Source: Roseiflexus sp. RS-1 (GTDB taxonomy: Bacteria; Chloroflexota; Chloroflexia; Chloroflexales; Roseiflexaceae). Taken from it: a stretch of DNA of 64,000 nt. The DNA is taken from positions 930,001-994,000 of the forward strand of contig NC_009523.1 in assembly GCF_000016665.1 (NCBI RefSeq). The letters run 5' to 3'. Under the pieces are notes generated by a model. That model was not told where the DNA came from and ran no database searches. It saw nothing but the letters and a program-made list of their open reading frames with translations. The translations under genes and the position numbers were made by a program. Shown piece after piece: positions 23,954-32,805 of this stretch. Numbering within the stretch: the first letter of the stretch is position 1; each line of letters begins with the position of its first letter.

Positions 23954-26900
23954 TTATCCCTGTCCTGGTATCCAGCTGTATTCGCGCATTGCATCGCGGA
24001 AGCGACCCTGACGCGAGTAGGCATCGCCAAGGGTGCGATGGAGTTTGCGTAGCAGGCTGATGTCGCTGGTCTCCGCGATCATGTCGCTGAGATCATCGAC
24101 AATTTCATCAAGGAGCGCATTCTGCTTGATGAGGCTGCGGTAGTGCTGCATGGCAAGTTCCACCATACCCACCTGCCCGCCGACCCGTGCGATTGAGAGG
24201 CGAAGAATATGATTGCCCGGATCGCTATCCAGCATGCGCACATACTCTTGCAGTTCCGGGAAGGCGCTCAGGTCTTTTGGAGCGGCAGGCGGCGGCGATG
24301 GCGGCGATGTGGCAGCAGCGATCGGCGCTGCCTTTGCTGGAGGCGGCTGTTTTTCGGCGCCCGTCGGCGGCACAACCGATGCAGGCGCTTCTTTGCGTTC
24401 CTGCGCAGGCGGTTGTGGTGGAACAGTCGCTTCTGGCTGAGCAACTGGTTCGAGATCGATCAATGAGAAGGCCTCTACTTCGCTCGTCGCAGAAGGTGGT
24501 GGTGCAACATCGGACGTTGCAGCAGATCTGGTCGTCTGAGTCACCTCAGCGCCCGACGATTCCGGTTCTTCCGGCGAGAGCGACGGCCCTTCCACAGGCG
24601 ATGTTTCGACAGTACTGCCTGCAGCGCTGATCATAGCGATCTCGTCGTCCGATAATCCCAGCTCCTCCAGCGAGAAGGGAGTGAGCGACGGTTCCTCCGC
24701 AGGCGGTGGAACGTTCTCCTGCTGCCCTGCGGCTGCGGCGGCCAGCAGTGCAATCTCGTCGTCTGATAATCCAAGTTCCTCCAGTGAGAAGGGCCGCATC
24801 AGGTCTTCTTCTGATGGCATATCGTTGAGTGCGGGCTGCAGAGCGCTTTCCACCGGCAATGGCGTCTCTTCCTCCGCATATTCGGCATCAAGGTCGATGA
24901 TCTCATCGCCGTCGCGGATCTGGATTCGTGCAGCATGCAGTTTGCGCCCGATTTCATCGATCCGGTCGGCTTCCGCTTCGGGATCCCTTACCGTGGCTAT
25001 GATGTCGGCAAGATCGACATACCCGCGCTCGTGACCAAGCCGGATCAAACGATCCACCGTTTCATCAACGCTCTCAAAGCCAGGGAATGTCTCAGCCAGC
25101 TCGAATGATTCGACTGGCGGCTCGTGGACAGACGCGGGTTCCGGCAGCCATTCGAGATCGCCGCCCGTTCCCAATGCAGACAGTTCTTCCTCGGTGATGC
25201 CCAGGCGTCCTTCTTCGTACTCCAGACCGCCCTCTGCCAGATCTGAGAGATCGAACTCCCCCAGTTCGTCCTCCGAAAGCCCAAGATCGGCAAGTGAGAA
25301 CGGTTGGAGATCCTCGATGCCAGTTTCTTCTTCCACCAATTCAGGCGCTGCTGAAGCGGGAGATTTGGCTGGCGCCGCAGGCTGGACTATCTCGAACTCA
25401 TCTGTCTCAGTCGTTGGCTGAACCGGCGCTACTGGTTCGGCAGGCGGCGTCGACGCTTTCGGCTCACCAAGACCGAGCGCGGCGATCTCCTCCTCGCTCA
25501 ACCCCAGGTCGGCGAACGAGAACGGTTGCACTTCTCCACTGGCAAGCGCCTCTTCCAGCGTTTCCGCCTCATACGCCGGTTGCGCGGGTGTGACCGGTTC
25601 GGCGGGTGCGGCAGGCGGCGCCGATGCTTCCGGCGTGCCGAGACCAGGCGCAGCGATCTCCTCCTCGCTCAACCCCAGATCGGCGAACGAGAACGGTTGC
25701 ACCTCCCCACGGGCAAGCGCCTCCTCCAGCGTTTCCGCCTCACGCGCCGGTTGCGCGGGTGTACCCGGTTCGGCAGGCGGCGCCGATGCTTCCGGCGTAC
25801 TGAGACCAAGGGCGGCGATTTCTTCCTCGCTCAACCCCAGGTCAGCGAACGAGAACGGTTGCACCTCCCCGCGGGCAAGCGCTTCTTCCAGCGTTTCCGC
25901 TTCGATGTCCGTGCGCTTCGACTCGTGGGTTGCGACTGGCTCTTCGATATGCGGCGGAGCGACTACAGGTTCTTCCTCAGCGACCCGCGACGTCAACCCG
26001 GCAGGCGCTTCAGCAGGGGACTCCGGCGCCTGCGTTACCGGTTGTTCAGGTGCAACGTTCAACCCCAACGCGGCGATCTCCTCTTCGGTCAGCCCAAGGT
26101 CGGCAAACGAGAATGGTTGAATGACCCCGCTGGCAAGACCCGCTTCGATATCCTCGACGTCTTCGATATGCGCCGCGTGAGGCTTCGCGGCATCACCGGC
26201 GCTGACCGGCTCCTCCTGCTGCGGAGGTTCAGGCGCACCCACAGCAGGCAGCTGCTGCTCTGCCCCGACGGATAAGAGTCTTCGTTCCTCAAACTGATCG
26301 TCATCGCGAAGCGATATATCGTCCAGCGAGAACAAACCCAGATGTTCATCCGGTGCAATTGGAGGGGTAGGCGGCTCTTCTGCACCCGGCAGACGCACAC
26401 TTTCGCGTTGCTTTTGCAACTTCTCGAAAATGGTGCCTGTTTCCGCAGGCGCTGTTGAAGATGCCGTGTGCAGGAATGTCGGCTCAGTGCGTTGCGCCGG
26501 TTGTTGCCAGCTAAACCCGCGTGGAATGAACGGCTCTTCCTCTTCGATCGGGCTTTCGGACGCCTCTTCCGGCGTCAACCCCGCCATTCGCGGACGTTGC
26601 GGCGCCGGAGGTTCGTCGAGCGAGAATGGTTGCAGTGATGGCGGCAACTCGCCTATATCCGTCTGCCCGCTCAGCCCTCCGGTTTCCAATTCTTCCATCG
26701 AGAATGGTTGCAGGTCTGGCGGAACATCTCCGATATCGAACCCGATGCCTGGCTTCACTGCTGGTTGATACCCCCCCCCCTCAATATCGATATCGTCGAG
26801 CGAGAAGGGCTGCATATCGATCTCAACATCATCGGGTTGCGATGTTTCTGCCTGAGGAAGGATTGGTTCGCCGCTCAGACTCGCGATCTCCTCCGGCGAA

Positions 26901-28558
26901 AGCCCCAGTTCCTCGAGCGAGAACGGTTGCAGCGCCCCGATCTCGGTCGGCGCCTCTTCGGCAGGCGGCGTGGCAGCACTGTCGAGACTGGCGATCTCAT
27001 CAGGTGAGAGCCCCAGTTCCTCGAGCGAGAACGGTTGCAGCGCCCCGATCTCGGACGGCGCTTCTTCGGCAGGCGGCGTGGCAGCACTGTCGAGACTGGC
27101 GATCTCCTCCGGCGAAAGCCCCAGTTCTTCCAGTGAGAACGGTTGCATCGCGCCGATGTCGGATGGCGCTTCTTCAGCGGGTGCGGTTTCGGCAGGCGGT
27201 GTGGTCACGCTGTCGAGCGCGGCGATCTCATCGGGCGAAAGTCCCAGTTCTTCCAGCGAGAACGGTTGCATCGCGCCGATGTCGGATGGCGCTTCTTCGG
27301 CGGGTGCGGTTTCGGCAGGCGGCGTGGCAACGCTGTCGAGCGCGGCGATCTCCTCCGGCGAAAGCCCCAGTTCCTCGAGCGAGAACGGTTGCAGCGCGCC
27401 AATCTCGGACGGCGCTTCTTCGGCGGGCGCGGTTTCGGCAGGCGGCGACGCTTCCTGTAAGGAAGGCGTTTCCGTCTCCTGCTCACGCGCTTCATCCCAG
27501 GCGCCGAGACGCTCAAGTTCTGCTTCGCTCAACCCCAACTCTTCGAGCGTGAACGGGCGTGTATCCGCATCGATCTCAACTGCGGCTTCCTCGACGGGAG
27601 ACGACGTCACGGGCGGCGCCGTGTCGATTGCCAGCAGCGCGGCAAGAAAATCATCGCTATCATCGTAAACGGATGGCGACGCCTGCGGAGGTGGCGGCGG
27701 CGCCGCCACAGCGGTCGGCGTGGTCGCCTCCATTGATCGTGTGGCAGTGAGTTGTTCGACGGGAGCAGTAACACGCCGGTTGATCCATGCCGCTTCGTCC
27801 CACTCCGGGATCACCGGCTCTGGCACATCAACAGGCGGGAGTGACTCGAACAGCATCCGCGCCATCGACTGGTACGGGTCGATGGTGAGAGTTTTCCTCC
27901 AGTACTGCTCACCGGATGGATTGCCAGAAGCCAGTTCGATGTACCCCAGGATCAGGTTCGCCTTCAACACATCGGGATGGCTGACAAGGATGGCGCGGCA
28001 TACCTCAAGCGCTTCTTCCTCCTGCTCATCACGCCAGAGAGCCTCTGCCAGCGCCACCCGCGCGTCGAGGCGGTCAGGTTGATCCGCCACGACCTGGCGA
28101 AATTCGGAGATCGCCTGCGGTAGCATGTGCCCTTTCGCATACAATCGCGCCAGACCGACACGACTGAGGCGTAGATGTGCATACTCACTGCCCCATGCCT
28201 CGGTATAGAGCCGCAGTAACTGGCTGCGCAACTCTGGCAGGTCAGGCTTGATCTCAAGCGCACGTTCGAAGGCGGCGATCGCGCTGGACAGTTGACCAAG
28301 CCGCTCACTGGTCATGCCAAGCCCAACGAGCGCCGGGATATGCTCCGGGTCGAAACTCAGAACCTTCTCGAACTCGATACGCGCCTCTTCGTACTGGCGG
28401 TTGGACAGAAACGCTTCCCCAAGCATCTGATGGGCTTCCAGACACTTCGGGTACGTCTCAAGGATGTGCTGCACCATCCCGATCGCGCGATCAAGATCGT
28501 CGGATTCGAGCCATTGCCGGGTCTGGTCGAAAGCCGCCTGCAGGCTCACATGTCCCAT
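23954..28558 (-). CDS. 1534-residue TPR protein with repeated PFSLEELGL-type motifs
   Basis: The N-terminal ~240 residues are TPR repeats (AIGMVQHILETYPKCLEAHQ…, EARIEFEKVLSFDPEHIPAL…). A very long acidic Pro/Ala/Glu-rich region follows (about 260-1420), then a C-terminal TPR-like segment of ~110 residues. The middle region holds about 17 copies of a motif close to QPFSLEELGLSPEEIAALD. The first seven or so are of the LEELGLS type. Some are shortened to QPFSLDD- or PFSMEE-type forms, and four are of the FADLGLSEEEI type. The spacers look disordered, so the motifs are likely short binding helices for a repeated partner. There is no signal peptide or membrane helix. AGGAGG precedes the ATG. The downstream roadblock gene suggests a link to GTPase or polarity regulation, which is inference. 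Confidence 0.85.
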   Translation of the reverse strand: MGHVSLQAAFDQTRQWLESDDLDRAIGMVQHILETYPKCLEAHQMLGEAFLSNRQYEEARIEFEKVLSFDPEHIPALVGLGMTSERLGQLSSAIAAFERALEIKPDLPELRSQLLRLYTEAWGSEYAHLRLSRVGLARLYAKGHMLPQAISEFRQVVADQPDRLDARVALAEALWRDEQEEEALEVCRAILVSHPDVLKANLILGYIELASGNPSGEQYWRKTLTIDPYQSMARMLFESLPPVDVPEPVIPEWDEAAWINRRVTAPVEQLTATRSMEATTPTAVAAPPPPPQASPSVYDDSDDFLAALLAIDTAPPVTSSPVEEAAVEIDADTRPFTLEELGLSEAELERLGAWDEAREQETETPSLQEASPPAETAPAEEAPSEIGALQPFSLEELGLSPEEIAALDSVATPPAETAPAEEAPSDIGAMQPFSLEELGLSPDEIAALDSVTTPPAETAPAEEAPSDIGAMQPFSLEELGLSPEEIASLDSAATPPAEEAPSEIGALQPFSLEELGLSPDEIASLDSAATPPAEEAPTEIGALQPFSLEELGLSPEEIASLSGEPILPQAETSQPDDVEIDMQPFSLDDIDIEGGGYQPAVKPGIGFDIGDVPPDLQPFSMEELETGGLSGQTDIGELPPSLQPFSLDEPPAPQRPRMAGLTPEEASESPIEEEEPFIPRGFSWQQPAQRTEPTFLHTASSTAPAETGTIFEKLQKQRESVRLPGAEEPPTPPIAPDEHLGLFSLDDISLRDDDQFEERRLLSVGAEQQLPAVGAPEPPQQEEPVSAGDAAKPHAAHIEDVEDIEAGLASGVIQPFSFADLGLTEEEIAALGLNVAPEQPVTQAPESPAEAPAGLTSRVAEEEPVVAPPHIEEPVATHESKRTDIEAETLEEALARGEVQPFSFADLGLSEEEIAALGLSTPEASAPPAEPGTPAQPAREAETLEEALARGEVQPFSFADLGLSEEEIAAPGLGTPEASAPPAAPAEPVTPAQPAYEAETLEEALASGEVQPFSFADLGLSEEEIAALGLGEPKASTPPAEPVAPVQPTTETDEFEIVQPAAPAKSPASAAPELVEEETGIEDLQPFSLADLGLSEDELGEFDLSDLAEGGLEYEEGRLGITEEELSALGTGGDLEWLPEPASVHEPPVESFELAETFPGFESVDETVDRLIRLGHERGYVDLADIIATVRDPEAEADRIDEIGRKLHAARIQIRDGDEIIDLDAEYAEEETPLPVESALQPALNDMPSEEDLMRPFSLEELGLSDDEIALLAAAAAGQQENVPPPAEEPSLTPFSLEELGLSDDEIAMISAAGSTVETSPVEGPSLSPEEPESSGAEVTQTTRSAATSDVAPPPSATSEVEAFSLIDLEPVAQPEATVPPQPPAQERKEAPASVVPPTGAEKQPPPAKAAPIAAATSPPSPPPAAPKDLSAFPELQEYVRMLDSDPGNHILRLSIARVGGQVGMVELAMQHYRSLIKQNALLDEIVDDLSDMIAETSDISLLRKLHRTLGDAYSRQGRFRDAMREYSWIPGQG

Positions 28559-28787
28559 TCCAATCCTCCTGGCGCCCGAACTGCAGCGACGGCAGTGTCG
28601 TGTAATCTTTTACGCCCCGATGAGAAACTGCACGTGTCAGGGCGCACCAGCACCCTCTCATGCGTAAAACTAGAGGCATTATAGCGCAAGCGTCAAGGTG
28701 ATGCAAGAGGATGCGCACAATAATCAAGCACACAACGACCTGCAACACAAGGATGCAAGTCGTCATGGAACCTTGTGCGACACAGGA

Positions 28788-28864
28788 TGGTCGGGGCGAC
28801 TGGATTTGAACCAGCGACCTCCTGAACCCCATTCAGGTGCGCTACCAGGCTGCGCCACGCCCCG
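28788..28864 (-). tRNA. tRNA-Pro (GGG)
   Basis: A cloverleaf on the minus strand. The acceptor stem CGGGGCG pairs with CGCCCCG, then A and an encoded CCA (28788-28790). The anticodon stem CCTGA/TCAGG encloses loop ATGGGGT, giving anticodon GGG. The T-loop is TTCAAAT. The degraded cyclase reading frame upstream on the same strand runs into its first 23 nt. Confidence 0.95.
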
Positions 28865-30745
28865 CAGTCCCTGGTATTGTAGCCATGTCTGGCAGTTCTG
28901 TCAATGATTCTTTTGCCAGCGTTGCTGGTGGTGTTACCCAGACGCGGGTGAGCCGGAATCGTTGTGACAGACCGCGCAGTTCACGTTCGAACGGCTCCAG
29001 GATGGCCCCTTCCTGTTCCAGCAATGGGCGCACTGCAGGATCGTCGATCAGCGCATCGGTCAGCACGATGTCGCCGCCGACGCTCTCATTTTGAACCCGC
29101 GCCGCAATGTTGACCGTTGAGCCAAAGTAATCGAGCAGGTTGTTGGCATTGACGGCGATACATGGACCGGTGTGCATCCCCAGCTTGATCCGTAGCGCCG
29201 GGTTGCCGCGCGCTATTTTTCGCCGAGCGTGAATTCGCGCTGGATTTCCAGCGCCGCAGCTACGGCGCTTCTGGTTGACGCGAACACCGCCATCACGGCG
29301 TCGCCGATGGTTTTGACAAGCGCGCCGTTGTGTGCGCCGATGATCGCGCTCATAACGGCAAAGTGGTCGCGCACCCGTGCATAGGCTGGCGTATCGCCGA
29401 TCTGTTCATACATGGCCGTTCACCCCTTCAGATCGCTGAACAGAAAGGTCAGGCTGCGAATGGCGATGCCAACCCCCGGCGAAAGCGCTTCCGACGAGAA
29501 CATCTGGCGAAACTCGGTGAGCGACGTCACCAGCGCGGCGCTGGTCGCCTGTTCGCTCCAGTCGCGCTGCTCGATGACGATCAGCGCCGACGTAGCAGTG
29601 GCGTTTTCGATGGTTACCGTTGCATAGCCCGCTCTGATCACCGGCGGATCGATCAGCGTCTCGCCATTGCCGAACACAATGTGCGCCGTTGATGATTCGG
29701 CATGATCGCTCACATCGAACACTGCCCGCGCTGTCATTTGACGACTGCGCAGGCGATAGCGGTTGGGCGCCAGGCGCAGGCGCACCTCACGGCTTCCATG
29801 GGCGGGTAATGCGATCTGTGCAACAATATGCGGCGTATTCGCCGGTCCACCAATGCAGTAGGGCACATCGACCGCATCGCGGATGTCGGGGTTGACGCTG
29901 AAACGAACCTCGATCGACTCATCGAAGTTGGTGTCGTAGCGCACATCGCACGATGGACAGTAGGCGTCGTGCTCGAGATCGCTGAGGGAGCGCACCCGCT
30001 GGCTTGCGCCACGACAACTGGGACAGAGGACATCCCATTCCAGGTCGAGCAAGCCGGTGCGCGTCGCGTACAGACACATGCGCAGCACGTCCATCCGTGG
30101 CTCGCCCCATGCATCAGCCAGCGCAAAGGCGCGCATCTTGAGCACCTGTGAATCATCGGCGTTGATGAGATGGGAAACCAGCCGCTCGATGAGCGACTCG
30201 CGGATGCCAGAGGAGCGCAAACGTTCTGCGGCGACGCGCAAACGATGGAGATTGACGCGCGGTTTGCGGACCGGCGGCAGAACCGCCTGCTCCGACGCAG
30301 CGACCAGTGCGCCCGTCTGTCGATAGACGTGACGTAACTGACGCAGCATCCGCTGACCGATGATCAGGCGCCCGCCGATAGCGCCAACCAGGTTGCGCGG
30401 CGCGATATGCACCTCGACATCGACTTTCGTGCGTTCTTCGGGGAGCGATGTGAAACGGGTTACCGTCTGCAAGCGTTCAACCGGCAGTGGCGGTGCAAAC
30501 TCGCGCTCGACCGAGAACTGCTGCTCGAAGATCCATTCGAAGGGATGCTCGCGCCAGCTGACTGGAACGCCGAGAAAATGACCGTACACGATCTGTATCA
30601 GATCGCGGTCCGGGCGGGTTCGTTCGAAGGCGGGCAGGCCGATCAGGCGATTGGTGCGATCCGTATCGGAGAGCAGGGGCCAGAGACGTTCAACAGGCGC
30701 GTCAAGAATGATGCTGGAGTGAAGATGGATGGTGTATGGTTTCAT
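28865..30745 (-). pseudogene. Class III adenylate/guanylate cyclase gene, broken by a stop and a frameshift
   Basis: A long N-terminal region (about 440 residues) begins with a START-like lipid-binding domain (HSSIILDAPVERLWPLLSDTDR) and contains two CxxC pairs (LCPSCRG, YCPSCDV). It leads into the cyclase catalytic domain at SLTFLFSDLKG. There an in-frame TGA (29420-29422) replaces the Ser expected in the FSDLKGSTAMYE motif. The domain continues in the same frame from 29419 (TAMYEQIGD … VKTIGDAVMAVF). It then needs a shift of one base in an A5 run near 29220 to continue as ARGNPALRIKLGMHTG and YFGSTVNIAARVQ. Both metal-binding Asp positions survive. Two independent lesions suggest a true pseudogene rather than one sequencing slip. 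The final frame ends inside tRNA-Pro at 28842. Confidence 0.85.
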
Positions 30746-30938
30746 GAACGTCGCCTTTGAGATTTGTATCAATAGTCGTGTGCATAGTATGCACTCACAA
30801 GTACATTATAGCGGCAGCACGATATGCACCACGATAAGGGAATGATTACAAACAGATGAGTCTCCTGCAAAAAGCTCATCTCACAAGTTCATCTCACAAC
30901 AGAGGCGCAGAGAATGAATGGAAGACTCTGCGCTCTAG

Positions 30939-30944
30939 TATAAT
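30939..30944 (+). promoter_or_regulatory. -10 box at IS110 left end (half of a junction promoter)
   Basis: TATAAT lies 4 bp inside the left end. The matching TTGACA (32065-32070) lies 13 bp inside the right end and overlaps the transposase stop codon. If the ends are joined with one CT, the spacing is 13+2+2 = 17 bp, an ideal sigma-70-type promoter. In the integrated element the two halves are more than 1.1 kb apart. Confidence 0.85.
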
Positions 30945-30950
30945 CTAACG

Positions 30951-31090
30951 GGACACGGTATACCGTTCTGCGCCAGGTTCACGAGATCGCCGCGGAGTGT
31001 TGGGTAGCCGTGTCCTTCAACGCGACCAAGCCGAACAGTTATCTGGGCCCTCAAACCCGCATATGCTAGCAAGGCTGGCGCCGTTTTCCT
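30951..31090 (+). ncRNA. Predicted IS110 bridge RNA, copy 1
   Basis: The start is the first base 7 nt after TATAAT. GGACACGG (30951-30958) pairs perfectly with CCGTGTCC (31008-31015) and encloses a target-binding loop. In it TCTGCGCC (30967-30974) resembles the left target, and CGCGGAG (30991-30997) is complementary to CTCCGCG, the core plus right target of copy 2 (one mismatch to copy 1's target). A second stem-loop (about 31026-31078) is the donor loop. ACAGTTA (31035-31041) equals the element's right end, and TATGCTAG (31062-31069) can pair with the left end CTAGTATA (one G-U). The layout matches the bridge RNA described for IS621. The 3' end is estimated. The left-guide alignment to copy 1's own target is offset by one base from the core, so that guide is the least certain. 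Confidence 0.8.
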
Positions 31091-31105
31091 CAGGAGGTTC
31101 TGTGG

Positions 31106-32068
31106 ATGGCTTCCCGTGAGTCGCTCTTTATCGGCATTGATGTCTCCAAACAGACGCTGGATGTGGCGTTTGGCGCCGACCCGCACGCGCCACGCGAGAC
31201 GATACCGTCTACCGACGAAGGTGTCCAGCTCCTGGTCACGCGACTCCAGCGCCTGCAGCCGACCCTGATTGTGCTGGAGGCGACCGGCGGGCTGGAGCGC
31301 ATGGTGTTCGCCCAACTGCTCCAGGCTGGCTTGCCGACGGCGCGGGTGCAGCCACGCCGCGTGCGCGCCCTGGCGCACGCGGAAGGACGCCAGGCGAAGA
31401 CCGACCGCCTGGATGCCCGGTTGCTCGCCCGCTTTGCCGAACGGGTGCGCCCGCCGCACCACCAGGCGACGGACGAGCAGCGCGCATCCTTGCGCGACCT
31501 GCTGGTCCGGCGGGAGCAGGTGATTCAGATGCGGACGGCTGAGATCAATCGGTTGACGGCTGCCGCGCCGAACCTCCGCCCGGGCATCCAGCAGCATATT
31601 GATTGGCTGGATCAGGAGATCCGTGCGCTTGAGCAGGAACGCGACAACGAGGCGGAGCGCACCGACGAGGTGCGCCGGAAACGGGAGCTGCGCGAAAGCG
31701 TGCCCGGCATCGGCGCGATCACCGCACTGAACCTGCTGCTCCGCCTGCCCGAACTGGGGACCATCAATCGCAAGGAAGCGGCGGCCGTTGTGGGCGTTGC
31801 GCCGTATGCCAATCAGAGCGGCGCACAGCACAAACCCCGGCATATCTCCGGCGGCAGGAGGGATGGGCGCAGCGTGTTGTACATGGCGACCCTGGCGGCC
31901 ACGCGGCGCCGTCTGGTCAGGCGCGCCTTCGATCAGCGCCTGTGTCAAGCTGGCAAGCCGCGCAAGGTCGCCATCGTCGCTGCGATGCGCAAGCTGCTGA
32001 CTATTCTCGGCGCAATATTGCGTCAGCAAAAGCCCTGGGATCCGGCTGTGCATACGAGCGCCCCTTGA
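31106..32068 (+). CDS. IS110-family transposase (bridge-RNA-guided recombinase), copy 1
   Basis: A 320-residue protein with an N-terminal RuvC-like DEDD domain: D12 (IGIDVSKQ), E58 (VLEATGG), D100 and D103 (KTDRLDARLLA). A central coiled coil follows (about 145-180), then a C-terminal Transposase_20 domain (SVPGIGAITALNLL, then ANQSGAQHKPRHISGGRR containing the candidate catalytic Ser). AGGAGG lies 8 bp before the ATG. It differs from copy 2 at five residues (for example L75 versus V). It should catalyse seamless excision to a circle and integration at sites chosen by the RNA encoded just upstream. The large opposite-strand frame is a shadow. Confidence 0.95.
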   Translation: MASRESLFIGIDVSKQTLDVAFGADPHAPRETIPSTDEGVQLLVTRLQRLQPTLIVLEATGGLERMVFAQLLQAGLPTARVQPRRVRALAHAEGRQAKTDRLDARLLARFAERVRPPHHQATDEQRASLRDLLVRREQVIQMRTAEINRLTAAAPNLRPGIQQHIDWLDQEIRALEQERDNEAERTDEVRRKRELRESVPGIGAITALNLLLRLPELGTINRKEAAAVVGVAPYANQSGAQHKPRHISGGRRDGRSVLYMATLAATRRRLVRRAFDQRLCQAGKPRKVAIVAAMRKLLTILGAILRQQKPWDPAVHTSAP

Positions 32069-32130
32069 CAAGCAACACAGTTACTCGGCGTCTCGGCGGT
32101 GCGTTTTTGTAGCGAAGTCAAACAGATCTG

Positions 32131-32784
32131 TTATGGTACGAAGCGTTCCTGCACCATACCACGCATGCCCAGCGTCTGCGCAATCAACTCGACCACTTCG
32201 CGCCGCGCCGAGGCATCGTGGGCAAAATCGAGGTCGTCGGTTTCAATGCGGAGCACCGGACACAACTCGAATCGTCGCAGCCACTCGTCGTAGCGGCGGT
32301 TGAGGTGTTCCAGATACGCGGGCGGAATAGCGCGCTCGGCAGGGCGCGCGCGTTCGTTGATGCGCCGGATCAGCGTTGGTACGCTGGCGTGGAGATGGAT
32401 CAGCAGGGTTGGCGGAGCGATGCTCTGCACCAGCGCCAGGAACAACTGTCGATAGGTGCGAAAATCGCGGTGACTGAGGATGCGCTGTTCCAGCAACCCT
32501 TTCACGAAGACCTCGTAGTCTTCATAGATGCTGCGATCCTGACACACGGAGATCGGCGTATCGGCGATCTCGAGGTGCTGCTGGTAACGCTGGGTCAGAA
32601 ACCAGATCTGCGAATGAAATCCCCAGCGTTCGCGATCCCGATAGTAATCTTCCAGATATGGATGGTCGGCAACCAGTTCGTAGTACGGTTGCCAGTCGAA
32701 CTCTTCTGCCAGGATGCCGACCAGTGTGCTTTTGCCGACGCCGATATTGCCGGCAACGGTGATGTGGTAACGTCCGTTTCTCAC
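32131..32784 (-). CDS. Deoxynucleoside kinase
   Basis: A 217-residue P-loop kinase of the dNK family (dGK/dAK/dCK type) that phosphorylates deoxynucleosides in the salvage pathway. The P-loop GNIGVGKST is at 12-20. The ERS-type motif is DRSIYED, and the LID arginines are in RRINERARPAER. The start is GTG 32784, preceded by GGAG. It is downstream of the membrane glycosyltransferase on the same strand, with a 21-bp gap. Substrate preference cannot be read from sequence alone. Confidence 0.88.
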   Translation of the reverse strand: MRNGRYHITVAGNIGVGKSTLVGILAEEFDWQPYYELVADHPYLEDYYRDRERWGFHSQIWFLTQRYQQHLEIADTPISVCQDRSIYEDYEVFVKGLLEQRILSHRDFRTYRQLFLALVQSIAPPTLLIHLHASVPTLIRRINERARPAERAIPPAYLEHLNRRYDEWLRRFELCPVLRIETDDLDFAHDASARREVVELIAQTLGMRGMVQERFVP

Positions 32785-32805
32785 GGCTCTACTCCAGCGT
32801 AACCA

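Larger units (their letters stand above)
30935..32083 (+). mobile_element. IS110-family insertion sequence, copy 1 (1149 bp)
   Basis: The boundaries come from comparison with the second copy at 47185-48333, which is the same length. The element begins CTAGTATAATC and ends AACACAGTTA, followed by CT, so a CT dinucleotide flanks both sides as a presumed core. There are no long terminal inverted repeats, as expected for IS110. The 5' noncoding part (30935-31105) is the predicted bridge RNA gene and the rest is the transposase. It is inserted in a copy of dispersed family G: flank CTCTGCGCT on the left, CTCGGCGTCTCGGCGG on the right. Confidence 0.93.

Noticed and set aside
24187-27668. Ser- and Arg-rich reading frames antisense to the giant TPR gene
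   Set aside because: Their repetition reflects the motif repeats of the real gene on the minus strand.
28842-29177. Separate 111-codon gene ending inside tRNA-Pro
   Set aside because: Its sequence is the C-terminal part of the cyclase domain shifted by one base, so it is a fragment of the pseudogene.
30935-32071. Long reading frames (about 378 codons) antisense to each IS110 transposase
   Set aside because: They mirror the transposase gene codon by codon, occur in both copies for that reason only, and have no family resemblance or ribosome binding site.
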